A DNA stretch of 64,000 bases from Muriicola soli. Lineage in GTDB: Bacteria > Bacteroidota > Bacteroidia > Flavobacteriales > Flavobacteriaceae. The notes below the pieces were generated by a model, which worked only from the letters and a program-made list of their open reading frames with translations, did not search any database and had not been told where the DNA came from. Both the position numbers and the translations under genes were made by a program. Within the stretch, counting starts at the first letter, position 1, and each line of letters opens with the position of its first letter. The stretch covers positions 496,001 through 560,000 of the forward strand of contig NZ_CP035544.1 in NCBI RefSeq assembly GCF_004139715.1, read 5' to 3'. Shown here piece after piece: positions 17,668-26,894 of this stretch.

Positions 17668-20600
17668 TTAAAAATCAATAATCGAGAAATACCAAAATGC
17701 ATCTAAATTGGTAATATCATCTGGATCTTTTATTTGAACAGTAAAGTCTGTTGCTGTCTGCCCAATAACCTGTATTGAAGCACCTGAAAGCGTAGCTCTT
17801 AATGTTAATTGTACAACGTAATTAGTAGAACTGGCGGGACTGGTAAAATTTACCCTATAATTACCAATGCCCAAATCAGTAATCGAAGCAATATTCTGAC
17901 CGTTTATTACCCCTCCCAGGGCACCGTCAACCAGTGCGCCATTTATAAATCCTAAGGCATGGAAAACACTGGAAGGGCCTGAAGCAGACACCTCATCAAT
18001 TGCTCCCTGAACATCCGTGGCAATAAGTCCAGAAGAGGTATTATCATAGGTAACTTGGGCGGCATTTTGGATCTCATTATTGGGATCCGCATCGGCATCG
18101 TCAGTATTTAATGCTGCGAGTTCTGCATCGGTGGCAAAGGTCGGATCAAGATCCAGGGGTAGAGTGCCTCCCGCATCTGTGAGCTGAACCGTTGTTCCCG
18201 CCAAGGTGAGGTTTGTATTGAGTTCGTTATTTGGATCAGCATCTGCATCGTCAGTATTTAATGCTGCGAGTTCCGCATCTGTTGCAAAAGTGGGATTGAG
18301 ATCCAGGGGAAGCGTACCCCCTGCATCTGTAAGTTGTACCGTTGTTCCCGCCAAGGTGAGGTTTGTATTGAGTTCGTTATTTGGATCTGCATCTGCATCG
18401 TCAGTATTTAGAGCTGCGAGTTCCGCGTCGGTGGCAAAGGTCGGATCAAGATCCAGGGGCAGCGTGCCTCCTGCATCGGTAAGCTGTACAGTCGTTCCCA
18501 CCAGAGTGAGGGTTGAATTGAGTTCGTTGGTCGGATCTGCATCGGCATCGTCAGTATTTAGAGCTGCGAGTTCTGCGTCGGTGGCAAAGGTCGGATCAAG
18601 ATCCAGGGGCAGCGTGCCTCCTGCATCGGTAAGCTGTACAGTCGTTCCCACCAGAGTGAGGGTTGAATTGAGTTCGTTGGTCGGATCTGCATCGGCATCG
18701 TCAGTATTTAGAGCTGCGAGTTCTGCGTCGGTGGCAAAGGTCGGATCAAGATCCAGGGGCAGAGTGCCTCCTGCATCGGTAAGCTGTACAGTCGTTCCCG
18801 CCAGAGTGAGGTTTGTATTGAGTTCGTTATTTGGATCTGCATCGGCATCGTCAGTATTTAGAGCTGCGAGTTCTGCGTCGGTGGCATAGGTCGGATCAAG
18901 ATCCAGGGGCAGAGTGCCTCCTGCATCGGTAAGCTGTACAGTCGTTCCCGCCAGAGTGAGGTTTGTATTGAGTTCGTTATTTGGATCTGCATCTGCATCG
19001 TCAGTATTTAGAGCTGCGAGTTCTGCATCGGTGGCAAAGGTCGGATCAAGATCCAGGGGCAGAGTGCCTCCTGCATCGGTAAGCTGTACAGTCGTTCCCG
19101 CCAGTGTGAGGGTCGAATTGAGTTCGTTGGTTGGATCTGCATCAGCATCATCAGTATTTAGTGCCGCGAGTTCTGCATCGGTGGCAAAAGTAGGATCAAG
19201 ATCCAGGGGCAGAGTGCCCCCTGCATCGGTAAGCTGTACAGTCGTTCCCGCCAGAGTGAGGTTTGTATTGAGTTCGTTGGTCGGATCTGCATCGGCATCG
19301 TCAGTATTTAGTGCCGCGAGTTCAGCATCGGTGGCAAAGGTCGGATCAAGATCCAGGGGCAGCGTACCTCCTGCGTCTGTGAGCTGAAGCGTTGTTCCCG
19401 ACAGGGTGAGGGTTGAATTGAGTTCGTTGGTCGGATCCGCATCGGCATCGTCAGTATTTAGAGCTGCGAGTTCTGCATCGGTGGCAAAGGTCGGATCAAG
19501 GTCCAGGGGCAGCGTACCTCCTGCATCGGTAAGCTGAACCGTCGTTCCCGTCAGGGTAAGGGTTGAATTGAGTTCGTTGGTCGGATCCGCATCGGCATCA
19601 TCAACATTTAAAACTATAGTACTTCCATTGTCAATAGTTATGTTTCCAGCACTGTTATCAGTACTGATATCCTGATTGTCTCCTCCCGCCGCCAATTCAT
19701 CCAATGCTCCCTGAACGTCGTTTGCTGTTAGTAATCCTGTGACAGTATTATCATAAGGATTGCTGCTTGCACGTGTATCTATAACTACGTCACTTCCATC
19801 ATTGTTGGTAAAAGTGTAAGTGCCGTCACCCAGATCCGTTATATCTGATTTAGAAATTATTACAGGAATCGAATTTTCATTGGTATAGGTAAAAGTACCA
19901 TCGGTATTGTCTACTATAGAGGTAATTGTCTCCCCGCTCGCGGCGGAATCTACATTGAGATAGAGTCTGCCATCCGTACCAAAAATAAGATTGTTATTGA
20001 CATCTGTACTAATCAGATTTTCGCTGATAGGCCCAGCTGCGTCGGTGATTTCAAGTGCACCTGCAACCATGGCAACACTGGAGTTTAATTCATTTGTGTC
20101 GTCAAAATCGCCGTCCTCTACGTTCAGTACGATAGTATTTCCTGTTTCGATACTGATATTGCCCGGGTTACCATCTGTAGAAATGATTTGATCATCTGAT
20201 CCTCCCGCCACTGCCGTGCTTACCTCATCAATGGCGGCTTGTACGTCTGTAGCAAAAAGGTTGCCAAGTACAGTATTGTCAAAAGGCAAAGCCGCTGCAT
20301 TAAAATCGAGAATAATATCAGTACCATCATTATTGGTGAAGTTATATGTGCCATCACCGTTATCCGTTATATCAGCTTTAGCCACGGTATCTTGCGAGCC
20401 ATCTTCCTTAACGAAAGTGACAAGTCCATCACCATTGTCAATTAAACTGGTGATTGTTTCATTGATATCCGTATTAGTCCCATCGGGCTGAGTGAGGGTG
20501 GCGATCAAATTTCCTGCAACGGTATTAGTTACAGTGAGACCATTGGTTGTGATAGTAACGTCAACACCATCATTGTTGGTAAAAGTATAGGTGCCATCGC

Positions 20601-22032
20601 CATTATCTGTGATATCAGCTTTAGCCACGGTATCTTGCGAGCCATCTTCCTTAACGAAAGTGACAAGTCCATCGCCATTGTCTATTAAACTGGTGATTGT
20701 TTCATTGATATCCGTATTAGTCCCATCGGGCTGAGTGAGGGTGGCGATCAAATTTCCTGCAACGGTATTAGTTACAGTGAGACCATTGGTTGTGATAGTA
20801 ACGTCAACACCATCATTGTTGGTAAAAGTATAGGTGCCATCGCCATTATCTGTGATATCCGCTTTAGCCACGGTATCCTGTGTGCCATCTTCCTTAACGA
20901 AAGTGACCAATCCATCGCCATTGTCTATTAAACTGGTGATTGTTTCATTGACATCTGTATTTGTTCCATCGGGCTGAGTGAGGGTGGCAATCAAATTTCC
21001 GACAACGGTATTAGTTACAGTGAGACCATTGGTTGTGATAGTAACGTCAACACCATCATTGTTGGTAAAAGTATAGGTGCCATCGCCATTATCTGTGATA
21101 TCAGCTTTGGCTACAGTATCCTGTGTGCCATCTTCCTTGGTAAAAGTAATAAAGCCATCTCCTGCGTCAGTGAGGTTGGTAATCGTTTCGTTAATATTTG
21201 TACTGCTGCCATCAGACAGAGTAATTGTTGCAATAAGGTTGCCTGCAACTGTGTTGGTGATAGTAAGACCGTTGGTGGTGATTAATTGAATATTTCCCAT
21301 GGAGTCGGAAAAACTGTAGGTTCCATCCCCATTATCCACTAGCGAAATAGTGGTTACGGCCACATCCAGATCGTTTAAAGCAGTCTGCACCGGAGCAAGG
21401 TCCAGAAATGCCCCGTTATCACTTCCGGGAATAATAGAATTTCCTGCATCGGCACTGACAATGGCTGCACTGGTTATATACCCGGCGTCATTGGTAAAGT
21501 CGCTTAAAGTTACCTGGGCGTAGTCTATTTCAGCATCAGAGACAGTGTTGTCCTGTAGTTCTTCATTTCCCACAGAATCGGGCGCAAGTTTTGAAGAGGT
21601 AATGGCATTGTTCTGAATATCCACACTCGTGATTGTAAAATCTACAATATTCTGTCCGCGGATCTCACGAACTTCAAAATTCACATTGTCCTCACTCTCA
21701 GTAATGACTATAGTGCTGTAGTCGTTAAAAATGGGATCGGCCGTAAAGGTTAGCCTGAGTGCATCACAGAGATTGATCCATTCTGTACCCTCAAAATAAA
21801 ACAGGCACTGTTCATCAGTATTGTAGATCATGGCTCCCGGCAATGGATTTATAGCATTCATTTGGGCCGTAGTGATCCGAGTAATGACAAATACCCTATT
21901 AGAGCTTTCCAGTTCAAGAACTGAAGAAGGGTCCAGGTTTTGTGGGTTATCTCCGATCTTTATCTGTGAGTAGAGTCCGGCAGATAAAACCATCAGCATT
22001 GCTGTCATTAAAATTCTTCGTTTCATCATCAA
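17668..22032 (-). CDS. Large repetitive secreted fibre-like protein (module B)
   Basis: This 1454-aa protein has a signal peptide (cleavage near LYSQ, about 23) and a head domain homologous to that of the collagen-like protein: KIGDNPQNLDPSSVLELESS, then GAMIYNTDEQCLFYFEGTEW. Four 81-aa repeats follow at residues 231-554 (ITDNGDGTYTFTNNDG type), then ten 50-aa repeats at 809-1308 (NTDDADADPTNELN, TDAGGTLPLDLDPTFATDAE). DNTVTGLLTANDVQGALDEL-like motifs at three places resemble phage tail-fibre text. The C-terminal about 130 residues form a separate beta-rich tip. It has no T9SS signal; the gene 3 bp downstream has one. A surface fibre or adhesin is the likely role, but this is inference. Confidence 0.9.
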   Translation of the reverse strand: MMMKRRILMTAMLMVLSAGLYSQIKIGDNPQNLDPSSVLELESSNRVFVITRITTAQMNAINPLPGAMIYNTDEQCLFYFEGTEWINLCDALRLTFTADPIFNDYSTIVITESEDNVNFEVREIRGQNIVDFTITSVDIQNNAITSSKLAPDSVGNEELQDNTVSDAEIDYAQVTLSDFTNDAGYITSAAIVSADAGNSIIPGSDNGAFLDLAPVQTALNDLDVAVTTISLVDNGDGTYSFSDSMGNIQLITTNGLTITNTVAGNLIATITLSDGSSTNINETITNLTDAGDGFITFTKEDGTQDTVAKADITDNGDGTYTFTNNDGVDVTITTNGLTVTNTVVGNLIATLTQPDGTNTDVNETITSLIDNGDGLVTFVKEDGTQDTVAKADITDNGDGTYTFTNNDGVDVTITTNGLTVTNTVAGNLIATLTQPDGTNTDINETITSLIDNGDGLVTFVKEDGSQDTVAKADITDNGDGTYTFTNNDGVDVTITTNGLTVTNTVAGNLIATLTQPDGTNTDINETITSLIDNGDGLVTFVKEDGSQDTVAKADITDNGDGTYNFTNNDGTDIILDFNAAALPFDNTVLGNLFATDVQAAIDEVSTAVAGGSDDQIISTDGNPGNISIETGNTIVLNVEDGDFDDTNELNSSVAMVAGALEITDAAGPISENLISTDVNNNLIFGTDGRLYLNVDSAASGETITSIVDNTDGTFTYTNENSIPVIISKSDITDLGDGTYTFTNNDGSDVVIDTRASSNPYDNTVTGLLTANDVQGALDELAAGGDNQDISTDNSAGNITIDNGSTIVLNVDDADADPTNELNSTLTLTGTTVQLTDAGGTLPLDLDPTFATDAELAALNTDDADADPTNELNSTLTLSGTTLQLTDAGGTLPLDLDPTFATDAELAALNTDDADADPTNELNTNLTLAGTTVQLTDAGGTLPLDLDPTFATDAELAALNTDDADADPTNELNSTLTLAGTTVQLTDAGGTLPLDLDPTFATDAELAALNTDDADADPNNELNTNLTLAGTTVQLTDAGGTLPLDLDPTYATDAELAALNTDDADADPNNELNTNLTLAGTTVQLTDAGGTLPLDLDPTFATDAELAALNTDDADADPTNELNSTLTLVGTTVQLTDAGGTLPLDLDPTFATDAELAALNTDDADADPTNELNSTLTLVGTTVQLTDAGGTLPLDLDPTFATDAELAALNTDDADADPNNELNTNLTLAGTTVQLTDAGGTLPLDLNPTFATDAELAALNTDDADADPNNELNTNLTLAGTTVQLTDAGGTLPLDLDPTFATDAELAALNTDDADADPNNEIQNAAQVTYDNTSSGLIATDVQGAIDEVSASGPSSVFHALGFINGALVDGALGGVINGQNIASITDLGIGNYRVNFTSPASSTNYVVQLTLRATLSGASIQVIGQTATDFTVQIKDPDDITNLDAFWYFSIIDF
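18109..19608 (-). repeat. Ten tandem 150-bp (50-aa) repeats
   Basis: Exactly 1,500 bp. Each unit begins with an NTDDADADP-type segment (NVDDADADP in the first) and ends DAELAAL. Units differ mainly at TNELNSTLTL versus NNELNTNLTL and at A, V, T or S before GTT, in a shuffled order that suggests gene-conversion-like exchange between units. The Asp-rich segment could bind calcium, though no experimental basis is known to me. Confidence 0.95.
20371..21342 (-). repeat. Four tandem 243-bp (81-aa) repeats
   Basis: Exactly 972 bp. Each unit has the form (I/L)xDNGDGTY, TTNGLT(V/I)TNTV, GNLIAT, NETIT, DxGDG, then VAKAD. The two most recent units differ by very few bases, and the first (start at 21342) is the most diverged. 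A fifth partial unit continues as ITDNGDGTYNFTNNDG. Confidence 0.95.
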
Positions 22033-22339
22033 ATATTTACATCATAAAGAGGGCAGCTACAAAAGTAGGATTATATCGGTATCGGACTAAAGATACCCCC
22101 CGAAATACTCAAATTATGGGTAAATCACCCACGATTAATTGTATTGCTGCTTATTGAGTTAATTTTTGTAATTTCTTCTTAAAAATTATGGGTTTGCGAT
22201 TTGACTTACCTTACTTTTTAACATAAGTTTTATGATTCATTATTTTTTTATGAGTCGAACTTATTTTTTCTTTAACCGCTCAGGGGATTCAGGTCTCTAT
22301 TCTAATTTCAAATGTGCGTTTGATGCACTCATACCATAC
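22033..22339. promoter_or_regulatory. Divergent promoter region between module B and the 22340 gene
   Basis: This is a 307-bp AT-rich gap. On the minus strand TACTTTTG (22060-22067) matches TAnnTTTG, with a weak TTTA about 20 bp further upstream; it serves the 22032 gene with a short leader. On the plus strand TTTG at 22200-22203 is followed after 20 bp by TAAGTTTT (22224-22231, seven of eight), a candidate promoter for the 22340 gene. Nothing else is recognised here. Confidence 0.45.
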
Positions 22340-23089
22340 ATGAAACAACTGTTATTTCTCTTATCAGCACTTATCTTCACTTCCTTTGGCTATTCCCAAT
22401 CCGACGATCGCCGCCCATTAAGGGGGCAGGTAATTTACAGGAATGTGCCCGTAGCCAATGAAAACGTAATTAATACCACCACTGAAAAAGCTACGATAAC
22501 CAATAACAAGGGAGAATTCCTGATCTATGTAGCAGAAGGGGACGAATTGGTCTTTACCGCCATCAATTATCAGATCGAGATTCTGAATGTAACAGCGGAG
22601 ATCCTTAAAAGAAACCGATTGGTAGTTGAGGTAAATGAAAAAGTCACTGAACTGGATGAAGTAACTGTCAGTCCCGAAAATCAGAAGAAGTTCCTACAAT
22701 TGCAAAACGAGGAATTCAAACAATACGCCTACGAAACCGATGCCACTGCAGAAGTGCAAAATATTGCCCTGGATCCCACAGTAAGGGGTATGCAGGACGG
22801 CCTCAATTTTGTCAATATCTTTAAAGCCCTTTTTCTTTCCGGAAATGCCGATAATGAAACAGGTAGAACCCCATTAAAAGTTAGTGAGGTTCTTCGTCAG
22901 GTTTATGACGATGACTTTTTTGTCCTCGATCTGCAATTACCCCAGGATAAGATCGATGCTTTCCTAATTTACTGCGATAATAAACTGCCGGCTCAATCAC
23001 TTTTGAGAAAGGACAATGAATTTCAATTGATCGAATTTCTGGTCACTCAAAGTAAGGAATTCAGAAAAGGGCTCGATGTGGAAGAATAA
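22340..23089 (+). CDS. Secreted protein with carboxypeptidase-regulatory-like domain
   Basis: 249 aa from the ATG at 22340 (MKQLLFLLSALIFTSFGYSQ), which gives a clean signal peptide. A longer frame opens at 22232, but that start lies at the putative promoter. The N-terminal third is a CarboxypepD_reg-like beta-sandwich (LRGQVIYRNVPVANENV, ITNNKGEFLIYVAEGDEL), the type used as a plug or linker domain in Bacteroidota envelope proteins. The rest is not recognised. The next gene overlaps it by 14 bp and has the same architecture, so the two are a related pair. Confidence 0.8.
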   Translation: MKQLLFLLSALIFTSFGYSQSDDRRPLRGQVIYRNVPVANENVINTTTEKATITNNKGEFLIYVAEGDELVFTAINYQIEILNVTAEILKRNRLVVEVNEKVTELDEVTVSPENQKKFLQLQNEEFKQYAYETDATAEVQNIALDPTVRGMQDGLNFVNIFKALFLSGNADNETGRTPLKVSEVLRQVYDDDFFVLDLQLPQDKIDAFLIYCDNKLPAQSLLRKDNEFQLIEFLVTQSKEFRKGLDVEE

Positions 23090-23876
23090 TTGGCTGCTAT
23101 TTGCTTTCCTGATTGTCGTTTCTCTCGTGAATGGGCAGTCCTACTTTAATTTTGAATTGGAAGGACAAACCAGGTTTGATGGAAAAGGAGTTCCCGATGT
23201 TCATATCATGAATACTACGGCCGATAAAGCCACTATTTCTGATCAAAACGGCAGATTCTCCATTACAGCCACCATGGGAGATACCTTGCTTTTTTCTGCC
23301 CTACAGTACCAAAGAAAAACCTTAGTCGTTTCAGCGTCTATCCTGGAGAGTAGTTATGTCTATATTACCCTGGAAGAATTTGTAAATGAACTTGATGAGG
23401 TGGTGGTACGCCCGTTCAACCTTTCCGGGGATTTGAGCAGAGATATGGATGGGATGAGGGTTAAAAATGTAGTCTCGGCATCTACCCTTGGTCTGCCCAA
23501 CTCCAATGTAAAACCTTTGATCCAAAGCGAACGTCTGCTCAAGGAAGCTTCTATGGGACCTTTTCAAATAGGTATGCTCACGGCCATTCCCTTTAACCCT
23601 TTGATCAATATGATTACAGGTCGAACAAAAATGCTCAAAAAGAGAGTGGCGAGAGATAAGAAATACCTGCTCACAGAACAGGTTCGCAATTATTATCCGG
23701 ATAGTATTTTTGTAAAAAGACTGGGAATACCAACTGAGCGTATTGACGATTTTATGTACTATTGCGAAGTGGATGAGAGTTTTGATTCTATAGTGTCAAC
23801 AGAAGATCAAATAGCCATCTTAAACTTGCTCATGATGAAAAGCAAGTCCTACAGGGAAAATAATCAACTCAAATGA
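23076..23876 (+). CDS. Secreted protein with carboxypeptidase-regulatory-like domain (paralogue of the previous gene)
   Basis: This 266-aa protein has a signal peptide ending near LVNGQ. Its CarboxypepD_reg-like N-terminus (GKGVPDVHIMNTTADKATI, DQNGRFSITATMGDTLLF) is followed by ELDEVVVRP and an unrecognised C-terminal half. Both this protein and its neighbour end with a similar region (DSIFVKRLGIPTERIDDFMYYC here; an IDAFLIYC match in the neighbour). The start overlaps the upstream gene by 14 bp. Location is probably periplasm or outer membrane. The function is unknown. Confidence 0.8.
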   Translation: MWKNNWLLFAFLIVVSLVNGQSYFNFELEGQTRFDGKGVPDVHIMNTTADKATISDQNGRFSITATMGDTLLFSALQYQRKTLVVSASILESSYVYITLEEFVNELDEVVVRPFNLSGDLSRDMDGMRVKNVVSASTLGLPNSNVKPLIQSERLLKEASMGPFQIGMLTAIPFNPLINMITGRTKMLKKRVARDKKYLLTEQVRNYYPDSIFVKRLGIPTERIDDFMYYCEVDESFDSIVSTEDQIAILNLLMMKSKSYRENNQLK

Positions 23877-23931
23877 TCAGACTTGGCACAGGAATTGCTT
23901 TTTTATCAGCTATATTTAAATACATAGTACC

Positions 23932-24426
23932 TTGAAAGTCCTCTATTTATTTTTTATTCCCCTGATTATCGCCTTTGGTGTACACAAATTCTATGTCAGT
24001 GTAACCCAGATTGAATACTACGCAGCAGAAGAAGCGATTCAGATTACGAGTCGGGTTTTTATCGATGATCTCGAAAGGGCATTGCTGGAAAGATATGAGG
24101 TTAAGGCCATTTTAGGGACACCACAGGAAATATCCGAAGCAGATCGCCTTATTGAGAGATACCTCAAATCCAAATTTGTCGTTCAGATCAACGATATTCA
24201 GGTCAACTATAATTATCTGGGAAAAAAGACGGACAGTGATATGATAATTCTCTTCCTGGAGATTCCCGGATTTTCTTTGGATAAGCTTAATTCTTTGGAA
24301 ATTCAGAATGAGCTGTTGATGGATGTCTTTGAAGAGCAAAAGAATATTCTCCATTTTAAATTCGGGGACAAAAAAAAGAGTTTTGTCCTCATCCGTGAAA
24401 GCAGCAAGGGAATGTTAAACTTTTAA
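23932..24426 (+). CDS. DUF6702-like protein
   Basis: 164 aa with a TTG start at 23932; an in-frame stop lies at 23917-23919 and no ATG is available, so TTG is the likely start. A hydrophobic N-terminus (LYLFFIPLIIAFG) is followed by HKFYVSVTQIEYYAAEEAIQ, which I recognise from the flavobacterial DUF6702 family, often found next to M1 peptidase genes. An M1 peptidase follows here after 67 bp. The function is not known; a periplasmic or anchored partner of the peptidase is a guess from position. Confidence 0.75.
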   Translation: MKVLYLFFIPLIIAFGVHKFYVSVTQIEYYAAEEAIQITSRVFIDDLERALLERYEVKAILGTPQEISEADRLIERYLKSKFVVQINDIQVNYNYLGKKTDSDMIILFLEIPGFSLDKLNSLEIQNELLMDVFEEQKNILHFKFGDKKKSFVLIRESSKGMLNF

Positions 24427-24493
24427 AAAGTTAAGGTAAATTCTCCTCGAAAAATCCTATTTTCCGCGCCGGAAAAAATTCACAACTTACTTT

Positions 24494-26803
24494 ATGAATC
24501 AGATAAAAAATTATGCCACAGGAGTACTTCTCCTATTTGCTACCATCCTTTTAGCACAGGAAGAGAAAATTTATGAAAGAGACCCAGGTCACCTGAATGA
24601 GAGTAAATTCAGACAGATGTACCAGGAGTTTGCTACTCCCAATATGTACAGATCTGCCTCTGGAACCCCAGGCCCTAACTATTATCAGCAGCAGGCCGAC
24701 TATGAGATGGACATTGAACTCGACGACAAGAACGCAAGGATTTACGGGGAAGAGACTATTACTTATCACAATAATGCCCCTGAGGCTCTTGAATTTCTAT
24801 GGTTGCAACTCGACCAAAACGTCAGAGCCAGAGATTCCAAGGCACCGCTGAGAAATGGAAGTGGGGTTAATGTGGCCTATACTGCCGGCTCCTTTGCAAA
24901 AACCTATTTGGATGAAGGTTTTGACGGTGGATTCAATATTGAATTTGTAAAAGATTCGAATGGCAAACCACTCCCTTACACCATCAACCAAACGATGATG
25001 AGGGTAGATTTGCCCCAGGCACTGAAATCCGGAGAGAATGTTTCTTTTTCGGTAAAATGGTGGTACAATATTCCTGATCACACCATTAACAGGGCACGTT
25101 CAGGTTATGAATATTTTGAGAAAGATGGAAACAGGGCTTATGTCATAGCTCAATTCTTCCCCCGTATGGCCGTTTACAGCGATGTGGAGGGATGGCAAAA
25201 CCACCAGTTCTGGGGTAGTGGTGAATTCGCTCTCCCATTTGGGAATTACGATGTGAGTATTACGGTGCCGGCAGATCATATTCTCGACGCTACCGGTGAA
25301 CTACTCAACCGTAAGGAGGTTTTCAGCAAAGAGATGATGAAACGCTATGAGCAGGCGAAAAAATCCTACGATAAACCTGTGCTGATAGTAACTCAGGAAG
25401 AAGCTGAAGCTGCAGAGAAAAGCTTTTCTGAAAAGAAAAAGACCTGGAAATTCCGTGCAGAGAATGTAAGGGATTACGGTTTTGCAACTTCACGAAAGTT
25501 TATATGGGATATGCAGGCTGTGAAAATCGGAAGCAAAGATGTTATGGCCGTTTCGCTTTACCCCAAGGAGGGAAACCCACTATGGGAGGAGTTATCTACT
25601 AAAGCCGTGGCCAGTACACTAAAGTCTTATTCTGCGCACACTTTTGATTATCCTTACCACAAAGCCATATCCGTTCATGCCAAAAATCAGGGTATGGAAT
25701 ATCCCATGATTTGCTGGAATTACGGGAGGCCCAATGAAGATGGTACCTATTCAGACCGAACCAAGTACGGGATGATTAGTGTGATCATCCACGAAGTAGG
25801 TCACAACTTTTTCCCGATGATTGTGAATTCAGACGAACGTCAATGGGGTTGGATGGATGAAGGTTTGGATACCTTTATGCAATATTTAGCAGAGCAAGAG
25901 TTTGGTGAGAAATATCCCGAAGTTATTGCTCCCAATGAGAAGTATCCCTCAAGAAGGGGAGATCCTTCCAAGATCATACCTTATATGAGTGGGGACCAAA
26001 GCACGATCTCGCCCATAATGTCTAATCCCGAAAACGTATACAAACTAGGCCCTAATGCCTATGCAAAACCTGCAACAGCACTTAATATTTTGCGGGAAAC
26101 CGTTATGGGCAGGGAATTATTTGACCACGCGTTCAAAACCTATTCCCAGCGCTGGATGTTTAAACATCCTACTCCTGAGGATTTCTTCCGCACAATGGAA
26201 GATGCTTCCGCAGTAGACCTGGATTGGTTTTGGAGGAGTTGGTTTTATACTACTGACTATGTCGACATAGGAGTAAAAGATGTTAAGAAATACGTGGTTA
26301 GTGATAAACCGGGGAAGGAGATGCAGGAATATATGGCATCGCGAAACCTGACAGAATCTGATTTCCCTCCCCTCGTTTACCTGGCTGAACAGAATAAAGA
26401 TTCTATTGGTAAATCTATGGCCGGAAAAACTCCAAGTGAAGTTTCATCCTCTCTCAAAGAATTTATGTTGGACAACCTCACTGCGGAGGAAAGAGCTCGG
26501 GTGAAAGAACCCAAATATTTCTATGAAGTGACCTTTAACAAACCAGGGGGTATACCCATGCCCTTGATTGTTGAATACACCTATTCGGACGGAAGTTCAG
26601 AGGAAGTGACTTACCCACCGGAAATCTGGCGTAAAAACGATGCTGAGGTAAGGCGGGTAATTTCTTCACAGACCGAACTGGTAGCTATAACAGTAGATCC
26701 GCGTGCGGAGACTGCAGATATTGACGTTACCAACAACAGCTGGCCAAAAAATGAAGCTCCTTCAGAATTCAACCAGTTTAAAGAGGGCATCAAAGGAGAC
26801 TAA
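24494..26803 (+). CDS. M1-family aminopeptidase-like zinc metallopeptidase
   Basis: This 769-aa secreted protein has a signal peptide to about residue 21 (ATILLAQ). The N-terminal beta domain (about 60-300) precedes the catalytic domain. The zinc motif HEVGH is at 433-437 in VIIHEVGHNFFP, with the third ligand Glu456 in WGWMDEGLDT. The canonical GAMEN-type exopeptidase loop appears only as QGMEYPM (about 399-405), a variant common in Bacteroidota M1 proteins. It probably digests peptides in the periplasm. A terminator follows at 26825. Confidence 0.93.
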   Translation: MNQIKNYATGVLLLFATILLAQEEKIYERDPGHLNESKFRQMYQEFATPNMYRSASGTPGPNYYQQQADYEMDIELDDKNARIYGEETITYHNNAPEALEFLWLQLDQNVRARDSKAPLRNGSGVNVAYTAGSFAKTYLDEGFDGGFNIEFVKDSNGKPLPYTINQTMMRVDLPQALKSGENVSFSVKWWYNIPDHTINRARSGYEYFEKDGNRAYVIAQFFPRMAVYSDVEGWQNHQFWGSGEFALPFGNYDVSITVPADHILDATGELLNRKEVFSKEMMKRYEQAKKSYDKPVLIVTQEEAEAAEKSFSEKKKTWKFRAENVRDYGFATSRKFIWDMQAVKIGSKDVMAVSLYPKEGNPLWEELSTKAVASTLKSYSAHTFDYPYHKAISVHAKNQGMEYPMICWNYGRPNEDGTYSDRTKYGMISVIIHEVGHNFFPMIVNSDERQWGWMDEGLDTFMQYLAEQEFGEKYPEVIAPNEKYPSRRGDPSKIIPYMSGDQSTISPIMSNPENVYKLGPNAYAKPATALNILRETVMGRELFDHAFKTYSQRWMFKHPTPEDFFRTMEDASAVDLDWFWRSWFYTTDYVDIGVKDVKKYVVSDKPGKEMQEYMASRNLTESDFPPLVYLAEQNKDSIGKSMAGKTPSEVSSSLKEFMLDNLTAEERARVKEPKYFYEVTFNKPGGIPMPLIVEYTYSDGSSEEVTYPPEIWRKNDAEVRRVISSQTELVAITVDPRAETADIDVTNNSWPKNEAPSEFNQFKEGIKGD

Positions 26804-26824
26804 TTCATCTCTATGAAATAGAAT

Positions 26825-26860
26825 ACGATCCCGACATTTATGTTCGGGATCGTTTTATTT
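26825..26860 (+). terminator. Rho-independent terminator after the M1 peptidase
   Basis: 10-bp arms ACGATCCCGA (26825-26834) and TCGGGATCGT (26844-26853) are followed by TTTATTTTAT, 22 bp after the stop codon. Confidence 0.85.
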
Positions 26861-26882
26861 TATAAAAGGAATCAAACTTGAT

Positions 26883-26890
26883 TATATTTG
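26883..26890 (+). promoter_or_regulatory. Candidate -7 element of tatA
   Basis: TATATTTG is a perfect TAnnTTTG match ending 4 bp before the tatA ATG. If it is the real -7 box, transcription would begin at or within a few bases of the start codon, giving a nearly leaderless mRNA. No good -33 box is seen. Confidence 0.4.
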
Positions 26891-26894
26891 TACT

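Noticed and set aside
18206-19387. Plus-strand frames reading SASASSVFRAASSASVAKV
   Set aside because: Antisense shadow of the 50-aa repeat array, with no independent start or family.
18109-19608. CRISPR-like regular repeats
   Set aside because: Period is 150 bp with no spacer variation, and the array lies inside one coding sequence. No Cas genes are near. It is a protein repeat.
22232-22339. Longer start for the 22340 gene
   Set aside because: It would precede a signal peptide with 36 odd residues and begin at the putative promoter.
24459-24477. Hairpin TTTTCCG-CGC-CGGAAAA before the M1 peptidase
   Set aside because: Short and without a T-run, so not a terminator. It could be a regulator site but is too weak to list as a feature.
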